From: Bordetella genomosp. 11
GTDB taxonomy: Bacteria > Pseudomonadota > Gammaproteobacteria > Burkholderiales > Burkholderiaceae_B
Length of the DNA: 64,000 bases
Direction: 5' to 3'
Assembly: GCF_002261215.1 (NCBI RefSeq)
Contig: NZ_NEVS01000004.1
Coordinates: forward strand, 124,001 to 188,000
Shown here: positions 55,537 to 64,000 of the stretch, in pieces
Numbering within the stretch: the stretch's first letter is position 1
Layout: the number at the start of each line of letters is the position of its first letter
The notes under the pieces: model-generated
What the model was told of the DNA's origin: nothing
What the model saw: only the letters and a program-made list of their open reading frames with translations
Databases searched by the model: none
Made by a program: the position numbers and the translations under genes

Positions 55537-56697
55537 ATGAAAACCACAGCTACTTTCCTTGCCCCCGCCGTCCTGGCCTGCGCCAGCCTGCTGGCCGTGG
55601 CCCAGGCCGCCGAACCGATCCGGATCGGCGTCGCCGTCGGCTTGTCCGGCGCCAACAGCGTGGTCGCGCCGGCGGCCGTGCAGTCCTCGCAATTGGCCGT
55701 CGACGAAATCAATGCGTCCGGCGGCATCCTGGGCCGCCAGGTGCAGCTGGAGATCGCCGATGACGGCTCCGGCGCCGTCGGCGCGCAGAAGGCTTTCGAT
55801 ACGCTGGTCTTCCAGAAGAAGGTCGACGCCGTGATCGGCATGGAAACCAGCGCGGCGCGCAGCGCCGGCCTGCCGGTGGTGGCGCGCGGCAAGACGCCGT
55901 ATATCTACACTTCGTTCTACGAAGGCCGCTCGTGCAGCAAGTGGCTGTATGTCAACGGATGGGTGCCGGAACAGCAGGTGGCCCCGGTGGTGGACTACTT
56001 TACCGGGCATGAGAAAGCCAAGACCTTCTTCCTTGTCGGCAGCGATTACTCGTTCGGCCGCGGCATGCTGGCCTTCACGCGCAAATACATCGAACAGAAG
56101 GGCGGCAAGGTCGTGGGCGAGGAATACCTGCCCATGGACGGCAGCGACTGGACGGCGGTGATTTCCAAGATCCGCGCCGCCAAGCCCGACGCGCTGATCA
56201 GTTCCACCGCGGGCGGCGCGCCCAATGTATCGCTGGCCAAGCAGCTGAAGGCGGCCGGCATCGCCATCCCGTACGGCAACCTGGCGATCGACGAAGGCAC
56301 GGCCAAGACCATGGGCGACGTGGCCTCGGGGATGTACCTGTCGGCGTCCTACCTGACCAGCATCGACAACGCCCAGAACAAGCGCTTCCTGGATGCCATG
56401 CACAAGAAGTTCGGCGCCGAGCTGAAGACGCCCAATGAACTGTCCGAGCCCCAGTACGAAGCCTTTTTCCTGTACAAGGCCGCGGTGGAAAAAGCCGGGA
56501 CGACGGATTCCGACAAGGTCATCCCGGCGCTGGCGCAAGTGTCGTACGACGGCCCGCGCGGACCGGTCAGCATGAACAAAAGCCGTCACGCCGCCCTGAA
56601 CATGCACCTGGGCCAGATCCAGGCGGATGGGTCGGTGAAAATCCTGCAAACCTTCACGGCGGTCGATCCGGGCCCGCAATGTCCCAACATCAAGTAA
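55537..56697 (+). CDS. Amide/branched-chain-type ABC transporter substrate-binding protein
   Basis: 386 aa, ATG after AGGACAGAAG. A signal peptide ends at AQA-AEPIRIG. The periplasmic type I fold is visible: IGVAVGLSGANSVVAPAAVQSSQLAVDEINASGGILG, and SFYEGRSCSKWLY. It shares its fold and the Y/F-Y-E-G pocket segment with the AmiC sensor encoded downstream (SFYEGFEY), so importer and sensor probably see related ligands. Confidence 0.9.
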   Translation: MKTTATFLAPAVLACASLLAVAQAAEPIRIGVAVGLSGANSVVAPAAVQSSQLAVDEINASGGILGRQVQLEIADDGSGAVGAQKAFDTLVFQKKVDAVIGMETSAARSAGLPVVARGKTPYIYTSFYEGRSCSKWLYVNGWVPEQQVAPVVDYFTGHEKAKTFFLVGSDYSFGRGMLAFTRKYIEQKGGKVVGEEYLPMDGSDWTAVISKIRAAKPDALISSTAGGAPNVSLAKQLKAAGIAIPYGNLAIDEGTAKTMGDVASGMYLSASYLTSIDNAQNKRFLDAMHKKFGAELKTPNELSEPQYEAFFLYKAAVEKAGTTDSDKVIPALAQVSYDGPRGPVSMNKSRHAALNMHLGQIQADGSVKILQTFTAVDPGPQCPNIK

Positions 56698-56748
56698 TGC
56701 GTCCGGCAGCCCGGAGGCGGATGGCGCAAGGCGCACTGGACCACTGAT

Positions 56749-57582
56749 ATGGACCTACTACTGGATGTGCTGACGACGGCGGCGATGCTGTTCGTGGTAA
56801 CGGCCGGGCTGATGGTGATTTTCGGCGTCATGAAGATCGTCAATTTCGCCCATGGCGCCTTGATTACCCTGGGCGGCTACGTCAGCTACGTCGTCACGCG
56901 GCTGGGCCTGGATCCGTGGCTGGCCTGGCCCCTGGCCGTGCTCTGCGGCATCGTGGCGGGGATGGCGGTGGAATGGCTGGTCGTGCGCCCGCTGTACCGG
57001 CGCCCGCTGGATGCGATCCTGGCGACCTGGGGACTGGGGATCGTCATCGGGCAATTGATCGTGCTGGCCTTCGGGCGCGAAGTGCAGTTCGCCGATGCGC
57101 CGCTGTCCGGCATCTGGACCGTGGCGGGTACCGGCTATTCGGCGTATCGCATCGTCCTGATTCCGGCGGCGCTGGCGCTGTGGGCATTGCTGGCCGGCCT
57201 GCTGAACGGCACACGCTTCGGCGTGCGCACCCGCGCCGTCATCATGAACGAACCGCTGGCCAGCGGACTGGGCATCAATGCCGCGCGCATCCGCTTCATT
57301 ACCTTCAGCCTGGGCGCGGGCCTGGGCACCCTGGGCGGCGCGCTGGTGACCCCGCTATCCAGCGTCGACCCCAATATGGGCGTCGGCTGGCTGATCAGCG
57401 CCTTCATGCTGGTGATGGTGGCGGGGCATTCGATCACGAGCCTGTTGCTGACCTGCCTGGTATTCGGCGCTTGCCAGGTATTGGTCAGCATCTATGTGAA
57501 CCCGGTCCTGGGCGGCCTGACCATTGCCGTGCTGGCGGCGCTGACCTTGCGCGTGCGGCCGAAGGGGTTTGCCCATGAGTGA
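56749..57582 (+). CDS. ABC transporter permease (LivH-like)
   Basis: 277 aa with about eight membrane helices. LivH-type motifs: VIFGVMKIVNFAHGALITLGGYVSYV and the cytoplasmic loop FGVRTRAVIMNEPLASGLGINAARI. It is the first permease half of the importer. Its last 8 bp overlap the next gene. Confidence 0.92.
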   Translation: MDLLLDVLTTAAMLFVVTAGLMVIFGVMKIVNFAHGALITLGGYVSYVVTRLGLDPWLAWPLAVLCGIVAGMAVEWLVVRPLYRRPLDAILATWGLGIVIGQLIVLAFGREVQFADAPLSGIWTVAGTGYSAYRIVLIPAALALWALLAGLLNGTRFGVRTRAVIMNEPLASGLGINAARIRFITFSLGAGLGTLGGALVTPLSSVDPNMGVGWLISAFMLVMVAGHSITSLLLTCLVFGACQVLVSIYVNPVLGGLTIAVLAALTLRVRPKGFAHE

Positions 57583-59401
57583 TGCAATGAGCGATCGTAC
57601 CGGCGCGCCCGCCACCCAGGCGGCGAGGTCGATGGCGTCCGGCAGGGGACTGGGCGCGCTGGCCGTCGCGGGACTGGTGCTGGTGGCCGCCGGGCCTTTC
57701 CTGTTCGACACCTATTTGCTGAACGTCCTGATCAAGGCGTACTTCTTCGCCATCGCCGCCCTGACCGTGGACCTGTTGTGGGGCTACACGGGGTATCTGA
57801 CCTTCGGCCAGTCGGCCTTCTTCGGCATGGGCGCGTATGCCGCGGGGCTGGCCTTTACGCACTACGGCTTTTCGCCGGGCGTGGTCGCGCTGGCGCTGCT
57901 GGCCGCGGTCGCCGCGACGGCGGTGGTGGCGGCCGTCGTGGGCTGGCTGTCGTTTTATCGCGGGGCGTCGCCGTTCTTCGCCACGGTGATATCGCTGGTA
58001 CTGCCCATCGTCCTGACCCAGCTGGTGCTGACCGGCGGGGAATGGACGGGCTCCAGCTCCGGCCTGACCGGCTACGACAGTTTCGATCTCTCGCTGGCTG
58101 GCTGGTACTGGGTCGCCGGAGCCGCCCTGGCGGTGGCCGCGGCGGCGGGGTGGCTGCTGGTGCGCAGCGATGGCGGCCGCGTCCTGACGGCCATCCGCGA
58201 CAACGAGACCCGCTGCGAATACCTGGGCCTGCGCGTATCGCGCGTGCGCATCCTGCTGCTGGTGGCGATGGCGGTCGTGGCGGGGCTGGCCGGATTCGGC
58301 TACGGCGCCTTCAGCGGCGTGGTGGCGCCGGAGCTGACCGGCTTCGTGCTGGGCACGGAACTGATCGTCTGGGTCGCGCTGGGCGGCAGGGGAACCTTGT
58401 GGGGGCCGCTGGTGGGCGCGGTGCTGATCAACGTGGCCAGTGCCTACCTGAGCGGCAGCATGCCCTTCGCCTGGCAGTTGATACTGGGCGTGGCATTCGT
58501 CGCTGTGATCCTGTTGCTGCCCCGCGGCCTGGTGCCGCTGTTGCTGCGCCCGTTCGGCCTGGGCCGGCTGGCACCGCGCATCCCCGTGCTGCAGGCGCGC
58601 GATGTCGGGCAGCCCGACCGGTCCGGCCCGCCGGCGCTGGCCATGCGCGACGTCAGCCGGCACTTCGGGTCCCTGCAGGTACTGCGCGGCATTACGCTGA
58701 CCGCGCGGGCCGGTGAGCTGGTGGGCCTGATCGGCCCCAACGGCGCGGGCAAGACCACCCTGATGCGGGCGCTGAGCGATGGCGCCGAGCGCAACGGCGG
58801 CACCATCGCCCTGTGCGGACACGACATCGGCCGGCAACCGCCGCAGGATTGTGTGCGCGACGGCCTGGGACGCAAGTTCCAGAACGCGAATATCTTCGAC
58901 ACCTTGACCGTCGCGGACAGCCTGCGCATCGCGGGGTCGCTGCATGACAGGCCGTCGCTGTGGCGGCGGTCGGATACGCTGCGGCTGCCGTCCTACGCGC
59001 TGGAGGTCCTGCGCGCGACGGAGGTCGATCGCAAGCTGGGCGAGGTCGCCCGCGACCTGTCGCATGGCGAGCAGCAGGCGCTCGAACTGGCCATGGTGCT
59101 GGCCCTGGCGCCGCGCATCGTGCTGCTGGATGAGCCGACGGCGGGCTTGAGCCGGCATGAACGCGCCCGTATCGGTGAAATCCTGGCTTCGCTGGCCCAT
59201 CGCCACGGCCTGTGCTGCCTGCTGGTGGAACACGACCTGGATTTCGTCGAGCAGGTCGCCACCCGCATCGTCGTCCTGCACCAGGGCGCCATTGTCATGG
59301 ACGGCAGCTTCGCCGGCGTCGTCGGGTCGGAACTGGTCAAGACGATCTACGCCGGCACGGGGCAGGGGGGTGCGATGGGCGACAAGGGGGGACACCAATG
59401 A
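57575..59401 (+). CDS. LivM-LivG fusion: ABC permease and ATPase in one chain
   Basis: 608 aa. Residues of about 30-335 are a LivM permease (YTGYLTFGQSAFFGMGAYAAGLAF, AIRDNETRCEYLGL). Residues of about 355-600 are a LivG ATPase with Walker A GPNGAGKTT, signature LSHGEQQALELAMVLAL, Walker B IVLLDEPTAGLS and H-loop EHDLDFVEQV. Usually these are two genes. The start is the ATG at 57575, overlapping livH. It would form the importer with the LivH- and LivF-like proteins. Confidence 0.92.
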   Translation: MSDAMSDRTGAPATQAARSMASGRGLGALAVAGLVLVAAGPFLFDTYLLNVLIKAYFFAIAALTVDLLWGYTGYLTFGQSAFFGMGAYAAGLAFTHYGFSPGVVALALLAAVAATAVVAAVVGWLSFYRGASPFFATVISLVLPIVLTQLVLTGGEWTGSSSGLTGYDSFDLSLAGWYWVAGAALAVAAAAGWLLVRSDGGRVLTAIRDNETRCEYLGLRVSRVRILLLVAMAVVAGLAGFGYGAFSGVVAPELTGFVLGTELIVWVALGGRGTLWGPLVGAVLINVASAYLSGSMPFAWQLILGVAFVAVILLLPRGLVPLLLRPFGLGRLAPRIPVLQARDVGQPDRSGPPALAMRDVSRHFGSLQVLRGITLTARAGELVGLIGPNGAGKTTLMRALSDGAERNGGTIALCGHDIGRQPPQDCVRDGLGRKFQNANIFDTLTVADSLRIAGSLHDRPSLWRRSDTLRLPSYALEVLRATEVDRKLGEVARDLSHGEQQALELAMVLALAPRIVLLDEPTAGLSRHERARIGEILASLAHRHGLCCLLVEHDLDFVEQVATRIVVLHQGAIVMDGSFAGVVGSELVKTIYAGTGQGGAMGDKGGHQ

Positions 59402-60099
59402 GTTTATTGAAACTCGATGGGGTGACCAGCGGGTACGGCGCCTCGGTCGTGCTGCGCGGCCTGTCGATGGAAATCGGCGCCGGCCAGGCGGTGGCCCTGC
59501 TGGGCAAGAACGGCATGGGCAAAAGCACCTTGCTGAAGACCGTCATGGGCTATCTGCCCAAGCAGTCCGGCACCGTGGCGCTGAACGGCGAGGACATCAC
59601 CCGGCTGGCGCCGCACCGGGTGGCGCGCAAGGGCGTGGCCTATGCCGCGCAGGAACAGGCCATCTTTACCGAACTGAGCGTGCGCGACAATCTGCGGCTG
59701 GGCCTGGCGCGGGAGGCGGACTTCCCCGAGCGGTTCGCCGCCATCGAGCCCCTCTTTCCGGTGTTCAAGGACAGGCTCCGGCAGCCCGCCGGCACGCTGT
59801 CGGGGGGCGAGCAGAAGATGCTGCTGGTGGCGCGCGCGCTGATGCTGCGTCCATCCGTTATCCTTCTGGACGAAATCACCGAGGGCCTGCAGCCTTCGGT
59901 GATCGACCGCCTGGCGCAAGCCCTGTTGTGGGAGCGCCAGGAAAATGGCACGACGATGCTGCTGATCGAACAGAATGTCGCCTTCGCGCTGCGTGTGGCC
60001 GACCGCTACCTGGTCCTGAAGCAGGGCGAGATCGTCGAAGAGGGCGACGCCCGCGATGGGGCGGCGGCCGAAACGATATTTGCCCATCTGCGTGTCTAA
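59398..60099 (+). CDS. ABC transporter ATPase (LivF-like)
   Basis: 233 aa, ATG overlapping the stop of the fusion gene. Walker A GKNGMGKST, signature LSGGEQKMLLVARAL, Walker B VILLDEITEGLQP and H-loop EQNVAFAL. The TEGLQP wording is typical of LivF/UrtE. It is the second ATPase of the importer. Confidence 0.93.
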   Translation: MSLLKLDGVTSGYGASVVLRGLSMEIGAGQAVALLGKNGMGKSTLLKTVMGYLPKQSGTVALNGEDITRLAPHRVARKGVAYAAQEQAIFTELSVRDNLRLGLAREADFPERFAAIEPLFPVFKDRLRQPAGTLSGGEQKMLLVARALMLRPSVILLDEITEGLQPSVIDRLAQALLWERQENGTTMLLIEQNVAFALRVADRYLVLKQGEIVEEGDARDGAAAETIFAHLRV

Positions 60100-60162
60100 G
60101 GCCTTGGGCCAGGCATCAGGCCTGGCCCAGGGTCCCGGCGCGCGGTGGGCCAGGATGGAACT

Positions 60163-61305
60163 ATGACTGCAACCAGGGGATCGTCGGCGGACTGGCGGAT
60201 CGGCATACTGTTTTCGCGGACCGGCGTGACGCGAGTCACCGGCTCGGAGCATTTCCTGGGCACCGCGCTGGCGGTCGAGGAAATCAACGAGGCGGGCGGC
60301 GTGCTGGACCGGCAGCTCGCCCCGGTCTGCTATGACCCGGCCAGCAACCCGGCGGAATACCGGCGCCTGGCCACGCAACTGATGGCGGACGATGACGTCA
60401 ATGTGATCTTCGGCTGCTCCACTTCGTCCAGCCGCAAGGCCGTCCTGCCGGTAGTGGAGCGCAATAACGGACTGTTGTGGTATTGCTCGTTCTATGAAGG
60501 TTTCGAGTATTCGCCCAACGTGGTCTACACGGGGGCGGTGCTCAACCAGAACGCCATGCAGCTGGCGGCCTACCTGCTGCAGCACAACGGTTCGCGGTTC
60601 TTCCTGGTCGGGTCCGACTATATCTATCCGCGCGAGTCCAATCGCGTGATGCGGGACATGGTCGAACAGCACGGCGGCGAAGTGCTGGACGAAGTCTACC
60701 TGCCGCTGACGGCCGGCCCCGCGGAAGTGGCGGAGGTCATCCGGGACATCCAGGCGGCCCAGCCGGAGGTGGTGTTTTCCACCGTGGTGGGCGATTCGGC
60801 CCGCACGCTGTACCGGCAATACGCCGAAAGCGGCCAGGATCCGCGCCGCGTTCCCATCGCCAGCCTGTCCATGGCGGAAGAAGAAATACGCCTGATCGGG
60901 CCTCGGCTCTGCGCCGGGCACATTACCGCCGCGACGTATTTCAATTCCCTGGACAACGAAAGCAATCGGCGCTTCACCGCCCTGTGGCGCGCGCGCTATG
61001 GCGACCGGCCCACCAGTACGTGGTCCGAATCCGCATACAACCAGGTCCACCTGTTCGCCCGCGCGCTGGAGCGCACCGGCAGCCTGGACCCGACCAAACT
61101 GGTGCGCACGGCCCATTCGGTGCGTTACGATTCGCCGGAAGGGCCGCTGGCCATCGATGCGGAAAACAATCACTGCCTGTTGACGCCGCGTATCGGCGTT
61201 TGCCGCGAGGACGGGCAGTTCGACGTCGTCTGGCAAGGGGCAGGTCCGGTCAGGCCGGATCCCTATCTGTCCACCTTCGGACTGGCCGAGTTCTGGCTGA
61301 AGTAA
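60163..61305 (+). CDS. amiC: Amide sensor and negative regulator AmiC
   Basis: 380 aa from MTATRGS after AGGATGGAACT. It has a periplasmic-binding-protein fold but no signal peptide, as expected for cytoplasmic AmiC. Family segments: WRIGILFSRTGVTRVTGSEHFLGTALAVEEINEAGG, CSTSSSRKAVLPVVE and CSFYEGFEYSPNVVYTG. In Pseudomonas aeruginosa AmiC holds AmiR inactive until an amide binds. It is adjacent to amiR (4-bp gap), supporting the same pairing. Confidence 0.93.
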   Translation: MTATRGSSADWRIGILFSRTGVTRVTGSEHFLGTALAVEEINEAGGVLDRQLAPVCYDPASNPAEYRRLATQLMADDDVNVIFGCSTSSSRKAVLPVVERNNGLLWYCSFYEGFEYSPNVVYTGAVLNQNAMQLAAYLLQHNGSRFFLVGSDYIYPRESNRVMRDMVEQHGGEVLDEVYLPLTAGPAEVAEVIRDIQAAQPEVVFSTVVGDSARTLYRQYAESGQDPRRVPIASLSMAEEEIRLIGPRLCAGHITAATYFNSLDNESNRRFTALWRARYGDRPTSTWSESAYNQVHLFARALERTGSLDPTKLVRTAHSVRYDSPEGPLAIDAENNHCLLTPRIGVCREDGQFDVVWQGAGPVRPDPYLSTFGLAEFWLK

Positions 61306-61309
61306 CGCG

Positions 61310-61918
61310 ATGAGCAGCATACGCCGCCTCTACGAAGATCTGCGCAGCATCAGCGTCGCGGTCGTGCATCCGCCCGGCGAGGATCGCGAACTGCTGATCG
61401 AGCAGCTCAAGCGCATCGGCTGCCGCCTGCAGGTGTTCTGGCCGTATTGCCAGGAGCCGCCGCGCGGCGCGGACGTGGTGTTCTTCCACCTGTCGCAGGA
61501 TATTCCCAGCGGCGGCATGTGGTGCGCCAGCGCGACGGAGGCGACGTTGATCGCCTTGTCTGACTACGAAAGCCCCACCACGCTGAAACTGTTGCTGGAC
61601 AGCAGCGCCCATGGCGTGCTGACCAAGCCCTTCCGGTCTTCCGGCGTATTGAGCACGCTGGTGCTGGCACGTTCGGCGCAGGGCTTCCAGCAGCGCCAGC
61701 AGGCCAAGATCCAGAAGCTGGAAGCCACCATCAAATCGCGGCGCCAGATCGACAAGGCCATCAAAGTGCTGGTGGACCACCAGGGCATGGACGAGATCAA
61801 GGCCTACGAGCACATGCGCGCCCGGGCGACCAGCCTGCGCGTGACGGTGGCCGAGGTGGCCTCGATGGTGATCGATGCCCAGGAAGTCATGGAGAAGCTG
61901 GGCCTGGGGCGGTCCTAG
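61310..61918 (+). CDS. amiR: ANTAR-domain transcription antiterminator AmiR
   Basis: 202 aa. The N-terminal pseudo-receiver domain lacks the usual phospho-acceptor pattern (SISVAVVHPPGEDRELL). A coiled-coil (QQRQQAKIQKLEATIKSRRQID) leads to a three-helix ANTAR domain (about 135-195: AIKVLVDHQGMDEIKAYEHMRARATSLRVTVAEVA). AmiR binds leader RNA and prevents termination when released by AmiC. The predicted target is the leader at 54375-54450. Confidence 0.94.
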   Translation: MSSIRRLYEDLRSISVAVVHPPGEDRELLIEQLKRIGCRLQVFWPYCQEPPRGADVVFFHLSQDIPSGGMWCASATEATLIALSDYESPTTLKLLLDSSAHGVLTKPFRSSGVLSTLVLARSAQGFQQRQQAKIQKLEATIKSRRQIDKAIKVLVDHQGMDEIKAYEHMRARATSLRVTVAEVASMVIDAQEVMEKLGLGRS

Positions 61919-61938
61919 CGGCCCAGCGGTCCAGCGGT

Positions 61939-62472
61939 CTAGGGCCCCATACCGCCCGCCAGCATGGCGCGCAGGTCCGCCTCGAACGCCTCGCGCACCG
62001 CCGCGGACGCATGGGCGCCGACCTGCAGGCGTGTGGCGCCCTGGCGCAGCCACAAGGTGTCGTCGGCGTCCTTGATCACGCGCAGTCCCTGCGCCGGCAG
62101 CAGATAGGTTTCATGCCGCAAACCCTGGTCTACCTCTACCCGGACCTCGCGCGCATCCGTCAACGTGACGGTTTCGCCGTCTATGGCGTGGCGGGCGTAC
62201 GCCAACGCCGCGGTGCCGACGGCGGCGAGCTCCAGGCCGCAGAAAACCGGCACCAGCCAGATGCCGCGTATCCAGCAGGCCAGCGCCACCAGCGTCGACA
62301 TCCCCATGAGCAGGCCGATGCCCGCCGCGTACTGCACCGGCCGCAACGCGCAGTTGCGCTTGAGGCGCCAGACCCGGGACCCGCGCGGCGGGCGCCATGG
62401 AAACGCCCAGCCGCCGGCTGCCGGCGGGGCTGCCGACGCCAGGTCGTCGGTGTTCAGGCTAAGGCGTCTCAT
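61939..62472 (-). CDS. DUF2244 membrane protein
   Basis: 177 aa from MRRLSLNTDDL. RNCALRPVQYAAGIG then two membrane helices and GLELAAVGTAALAYARHAIDGETV are typical DUF2244 wording. The soluble C-terminal part is beta-rich. These genes usually sit beside cytochrome oxidase genes, as here (ctaD 49 bp upstream on the same strand). A link to oxidase assembly is inferred from location only. Confidence 0.82.
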   Translation of the reverse strand: MRRLSLNTDDLASAAPPAAGGWAFPWRPPRGSRVWRLKRNCALRPVQYAAGIGLLMGMSTLVALACWIRGIWLVPVFCGLELAAVGTAALAYARHAIDGETVTLTDAREVRVEVDQGLRHETYLLPAQGLRVIKDADDTLWLRQGATRLQVGAHASAAVREAFEADLRAMLAGGMGP

Positions 62473-62521
62473 GCGGGTTTCCGTCCAGGCGCGAAAGGCC
62501 GTGGGCAAGCGGTATGCCCGT

Positions 62522-64000
62522 CTACTTTACTTCCGGCGGCGTTTCGAAGGTATGGAAGGGCGCCGGGGAGGGCACTGTCCACTCCAGTCCCGCCGCGCCT
62601 TCCCAGGGGCTGGCCGGTGCCCTGGCCCCTTTCCCGGCGAAGCAGCGCAGCACCGCATACAGGAAGATCAGCTGCGACAGGCCGAACCAGTACGCGCCGA
62701 TGGTGGCGATCTGGTGAAAGGTCGTGAACTGCGCGGCGTAGTCGACATAGCGGCGCGGCATGCCCGCCAGGCCCAGGAAATGCATGGGAAAGAAGGTCAG
62801 GTTGAACGAGATCATCGAGGACCAGAAGTGCAGCTTGCCCAGCTTCTCGCTGTACATGTAGCCGGTCCACTTCGGAATCCAGTAATAGGTGCCGGCGAAC
62901 AGCCCGAACAGCGAGCCGGCCACCAGGACGTAATGGAAGTGCGCCACCACGTAATAGGTGTCATGCACCTGGATGTCGATGGGCGCGATCGACAGGATCA
63001 GGCCGGTGAAGCCGCCTATCGTGAAGACGAAAATGAAGCCGATGGCGAACAGCATCGGGGTCTCGAAGCTGAGCTGTCCCCGCCACATCGTGGCCACCCA
63101 GTTGAACACCTTCACCCCGGTGGGGATGGAGATCAGCATGGTCGCGTACATGAAGTACAGCTGCCCGGTCACCGGCATGCCGGTGGCGAACATATGGTGC
63201 GCCCACACGATGAAGGACAGCACCGCGATCGCCGCCACGGCGTAGACCATGGATGCGTAGCCGAACAGCTGCTTGCGGGAGAACGTCGGGATGACGGCCG
63301 AGATGATCCCGAACGCCGGCAGGATCATGATGTAGACCTCCGGATGCCCGAAGAACCAGAACAGGTGCTGGTACAGGACCGGATCGCCGCCGGCGGCGGC
63401 GTTGAAGAAATCGGTGCCGAAGTGGCGGTCCGTCAGGACCATGGTGACGGTTGCCGCCAGCACCGGCATCACCCCCAGCAGCAGGAAGGCGGTGATCAGC
63501 CAGGTCCAGCAGAATAGCGGCATCTTCATCAGCGTCATGCCGGGCGCGCGCATGTTCAGGATGGTGACGATGATGTTGATCGCGCCCATAATGGACGAGG
63601 CGCCCATGATGTGCAGCGCGAAGATCGCCATATCCATGCCCGGGCCCATCTGGACCGACAGCGGGGCATACAGCGTCCACCCGGCTGCCGTCGCGCCGCC
63701 GGGCACGAAGAACGACGCGGTCAGCAGCACCGCGGCCATCGGCAGGATCCAGAAACTCAGGTTGTTCATCCGCGCGAACGCCATGTCGGCCGCGCCGATC
63801 TGCATCGGGATCATCCAGTTCGCGAAACCCACGAAGGCCGGCATGATCGCGCCGAACACCATCACCAGGCCGTGCATGGTGGTGAACTGGTTGAACAATT
63901 CGGGCTGGAAGAACTGGATGCCGGGCTCGAAGAGCTCGGTGCGCAGCAGCAGGGCGAGGACCCCGCCTTCCAGCAGCATGACGAACGAGAAAATCAGGTA
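62522..64000 (-). CDS. ctaD: Cytochrome c oxidase subunit I (3' part)
   Basis: The frame is open at the right edge; 492 residues of the C-terminal part are seen (full length about 530). Haem-copper ligands are present: HPEVYI (CuB histidine and cross-linked tyrosine), AHHMF (two CuB histidines) and HFHYVL (haem a3 and haem a histidines). The K-channel region [10 protein letters not shown] follows. It is the catalytic subunit of the aa3 oxidase in the inner membrane. Confidence 0.96.
   Translation of the reverse strand, partial: YLIFSFVMLLEGGVLALLLRTELFEPGIQFFQPELFNQFTTMHGLVMVFGAIMPAFVGFANWMIPMQIGAADMAFARMNNLSFWILPMAAVLLTASFFVPGGATAAGWTLYAPLSVQMGPGMDMAIFALHIMGASSIMGAINIIVTILNMRAPGMTLMKMPLFCWTWLITAFLLLGVMPVLAATVTMVLTDRHFGTDFFNAAAGGDPVLYQHLFWFFGHPEVYIMILPAFGIISAVIPTFSRKQLFGYASMVYAVAAIAVLSFIVWAHHMFATGMPVTGQLYFMYATMLISIPTGVKVFNWVATMWRGQLSFETPMLFAIGFIFVFTIGGFTGLILSIAPIDIQVHDTYYVVAHFHYVLVAGSLFGLFAGTYYWIPKWTGYMYSEKLGKLHFWSSMISFNLTFFPMHFLGLAGMPRRYVDYAAQFTTFHQIATIGAYWFGLSQLIFLYAVLRCFAGKGARAPASPWEGAAGLEWTVPSPAPFHTFETPPEVK

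Overview
The window looks like the chromosome of a GC-rich betaproteobacterium of the Alcaligenaceae (Bordetella/Achromobacter type). This rests on the strong GC bias, two orphan Bug-type tricarboxylate-transporter receptors, the housekeeping run cysS - glycosylase - accA - tilS - lysC - tRNA-Ser, and protein sequences that read like Bordetella proteins (AccA, SuhB, CysS, CtaD). The species cannot be named from sequence alone.

Layout. 1-16 kb: the end of a molybdopterin oxidoreductase, an M14-like deacylase, catalase, a translationally coupled PLP decarboxylase / TPR-ATP-grasp pair divergent from a drug-type MFS exporter, a stress group (SRPBCC protein, histone-H1-like protein, dodecin, FMN reductase), a monooxygenase-fold membrane protein behind a consensus sigma-54 promoter, an MscS channel, and an IclR regulator divergent from a Bug receptor with three copies of a 17-bp operator between them. 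14.6-27.6 kb: core genes (trmJ, suhB, terC-CBS, uppP, lpxH, cyclophilin, TPR protein, cysS, glycosylase, accA, tilS, lysC, tRNA-Ser).

27.6-33.3 kb is a small integrative element in the 3' end of tRNA-Ser(GCT). It is bounded by an 81-bp imperfect direct repeat and carries a P4-type integrase, an AlpA-like protein, small unknown genes, a cluster of eight GGTTAGG-like repeats, an unknown 163-aa protein and a P-loop ATPase gene broken by one in-frame TAA. 33.4-42 kb is accessory: AraC regulators, an aldo/keto reductase, an SDR, a truncated NmrA-like gene facing a truncated GlxA-type regulator, an isonitrile-hydratase-like protein, a Bug receptor, a VanX/DdpX dipeptidase, and an orphan protein with a flagellar hook-associated-protein-like segment.

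42-51 kb: GNAT, kdsA, then a LysR-controlled catabolic cluster joining LeuC/LeuD-like dehydratase subunits, an isocitrate-lyase/PEP-mutase-fold enzyme and an NMT1/SsuA-type ABC importer with two permeases. 51-54 kb: a DUF2946 metal-site protein and a TonB receptor behind a Fur-like box.

54.3-61.9 kb is the most coherent system. It is an operon encoding a nitrilase-superfamily hydrolase, a branched-chain-type ABC importer with a permease-ATPase fusion, the ligand sensor AmiC and the ANTAR antiterminator AmiR. Its leader has a sigma-70 promoter, a palindrome, two small hairpins and two consecutive intrinsic terminators ahead of the first gene, as expected for amide- or nitrile-induced antitermination. 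The window ends with a DUF2244 gene and the 3' part of ctaD.
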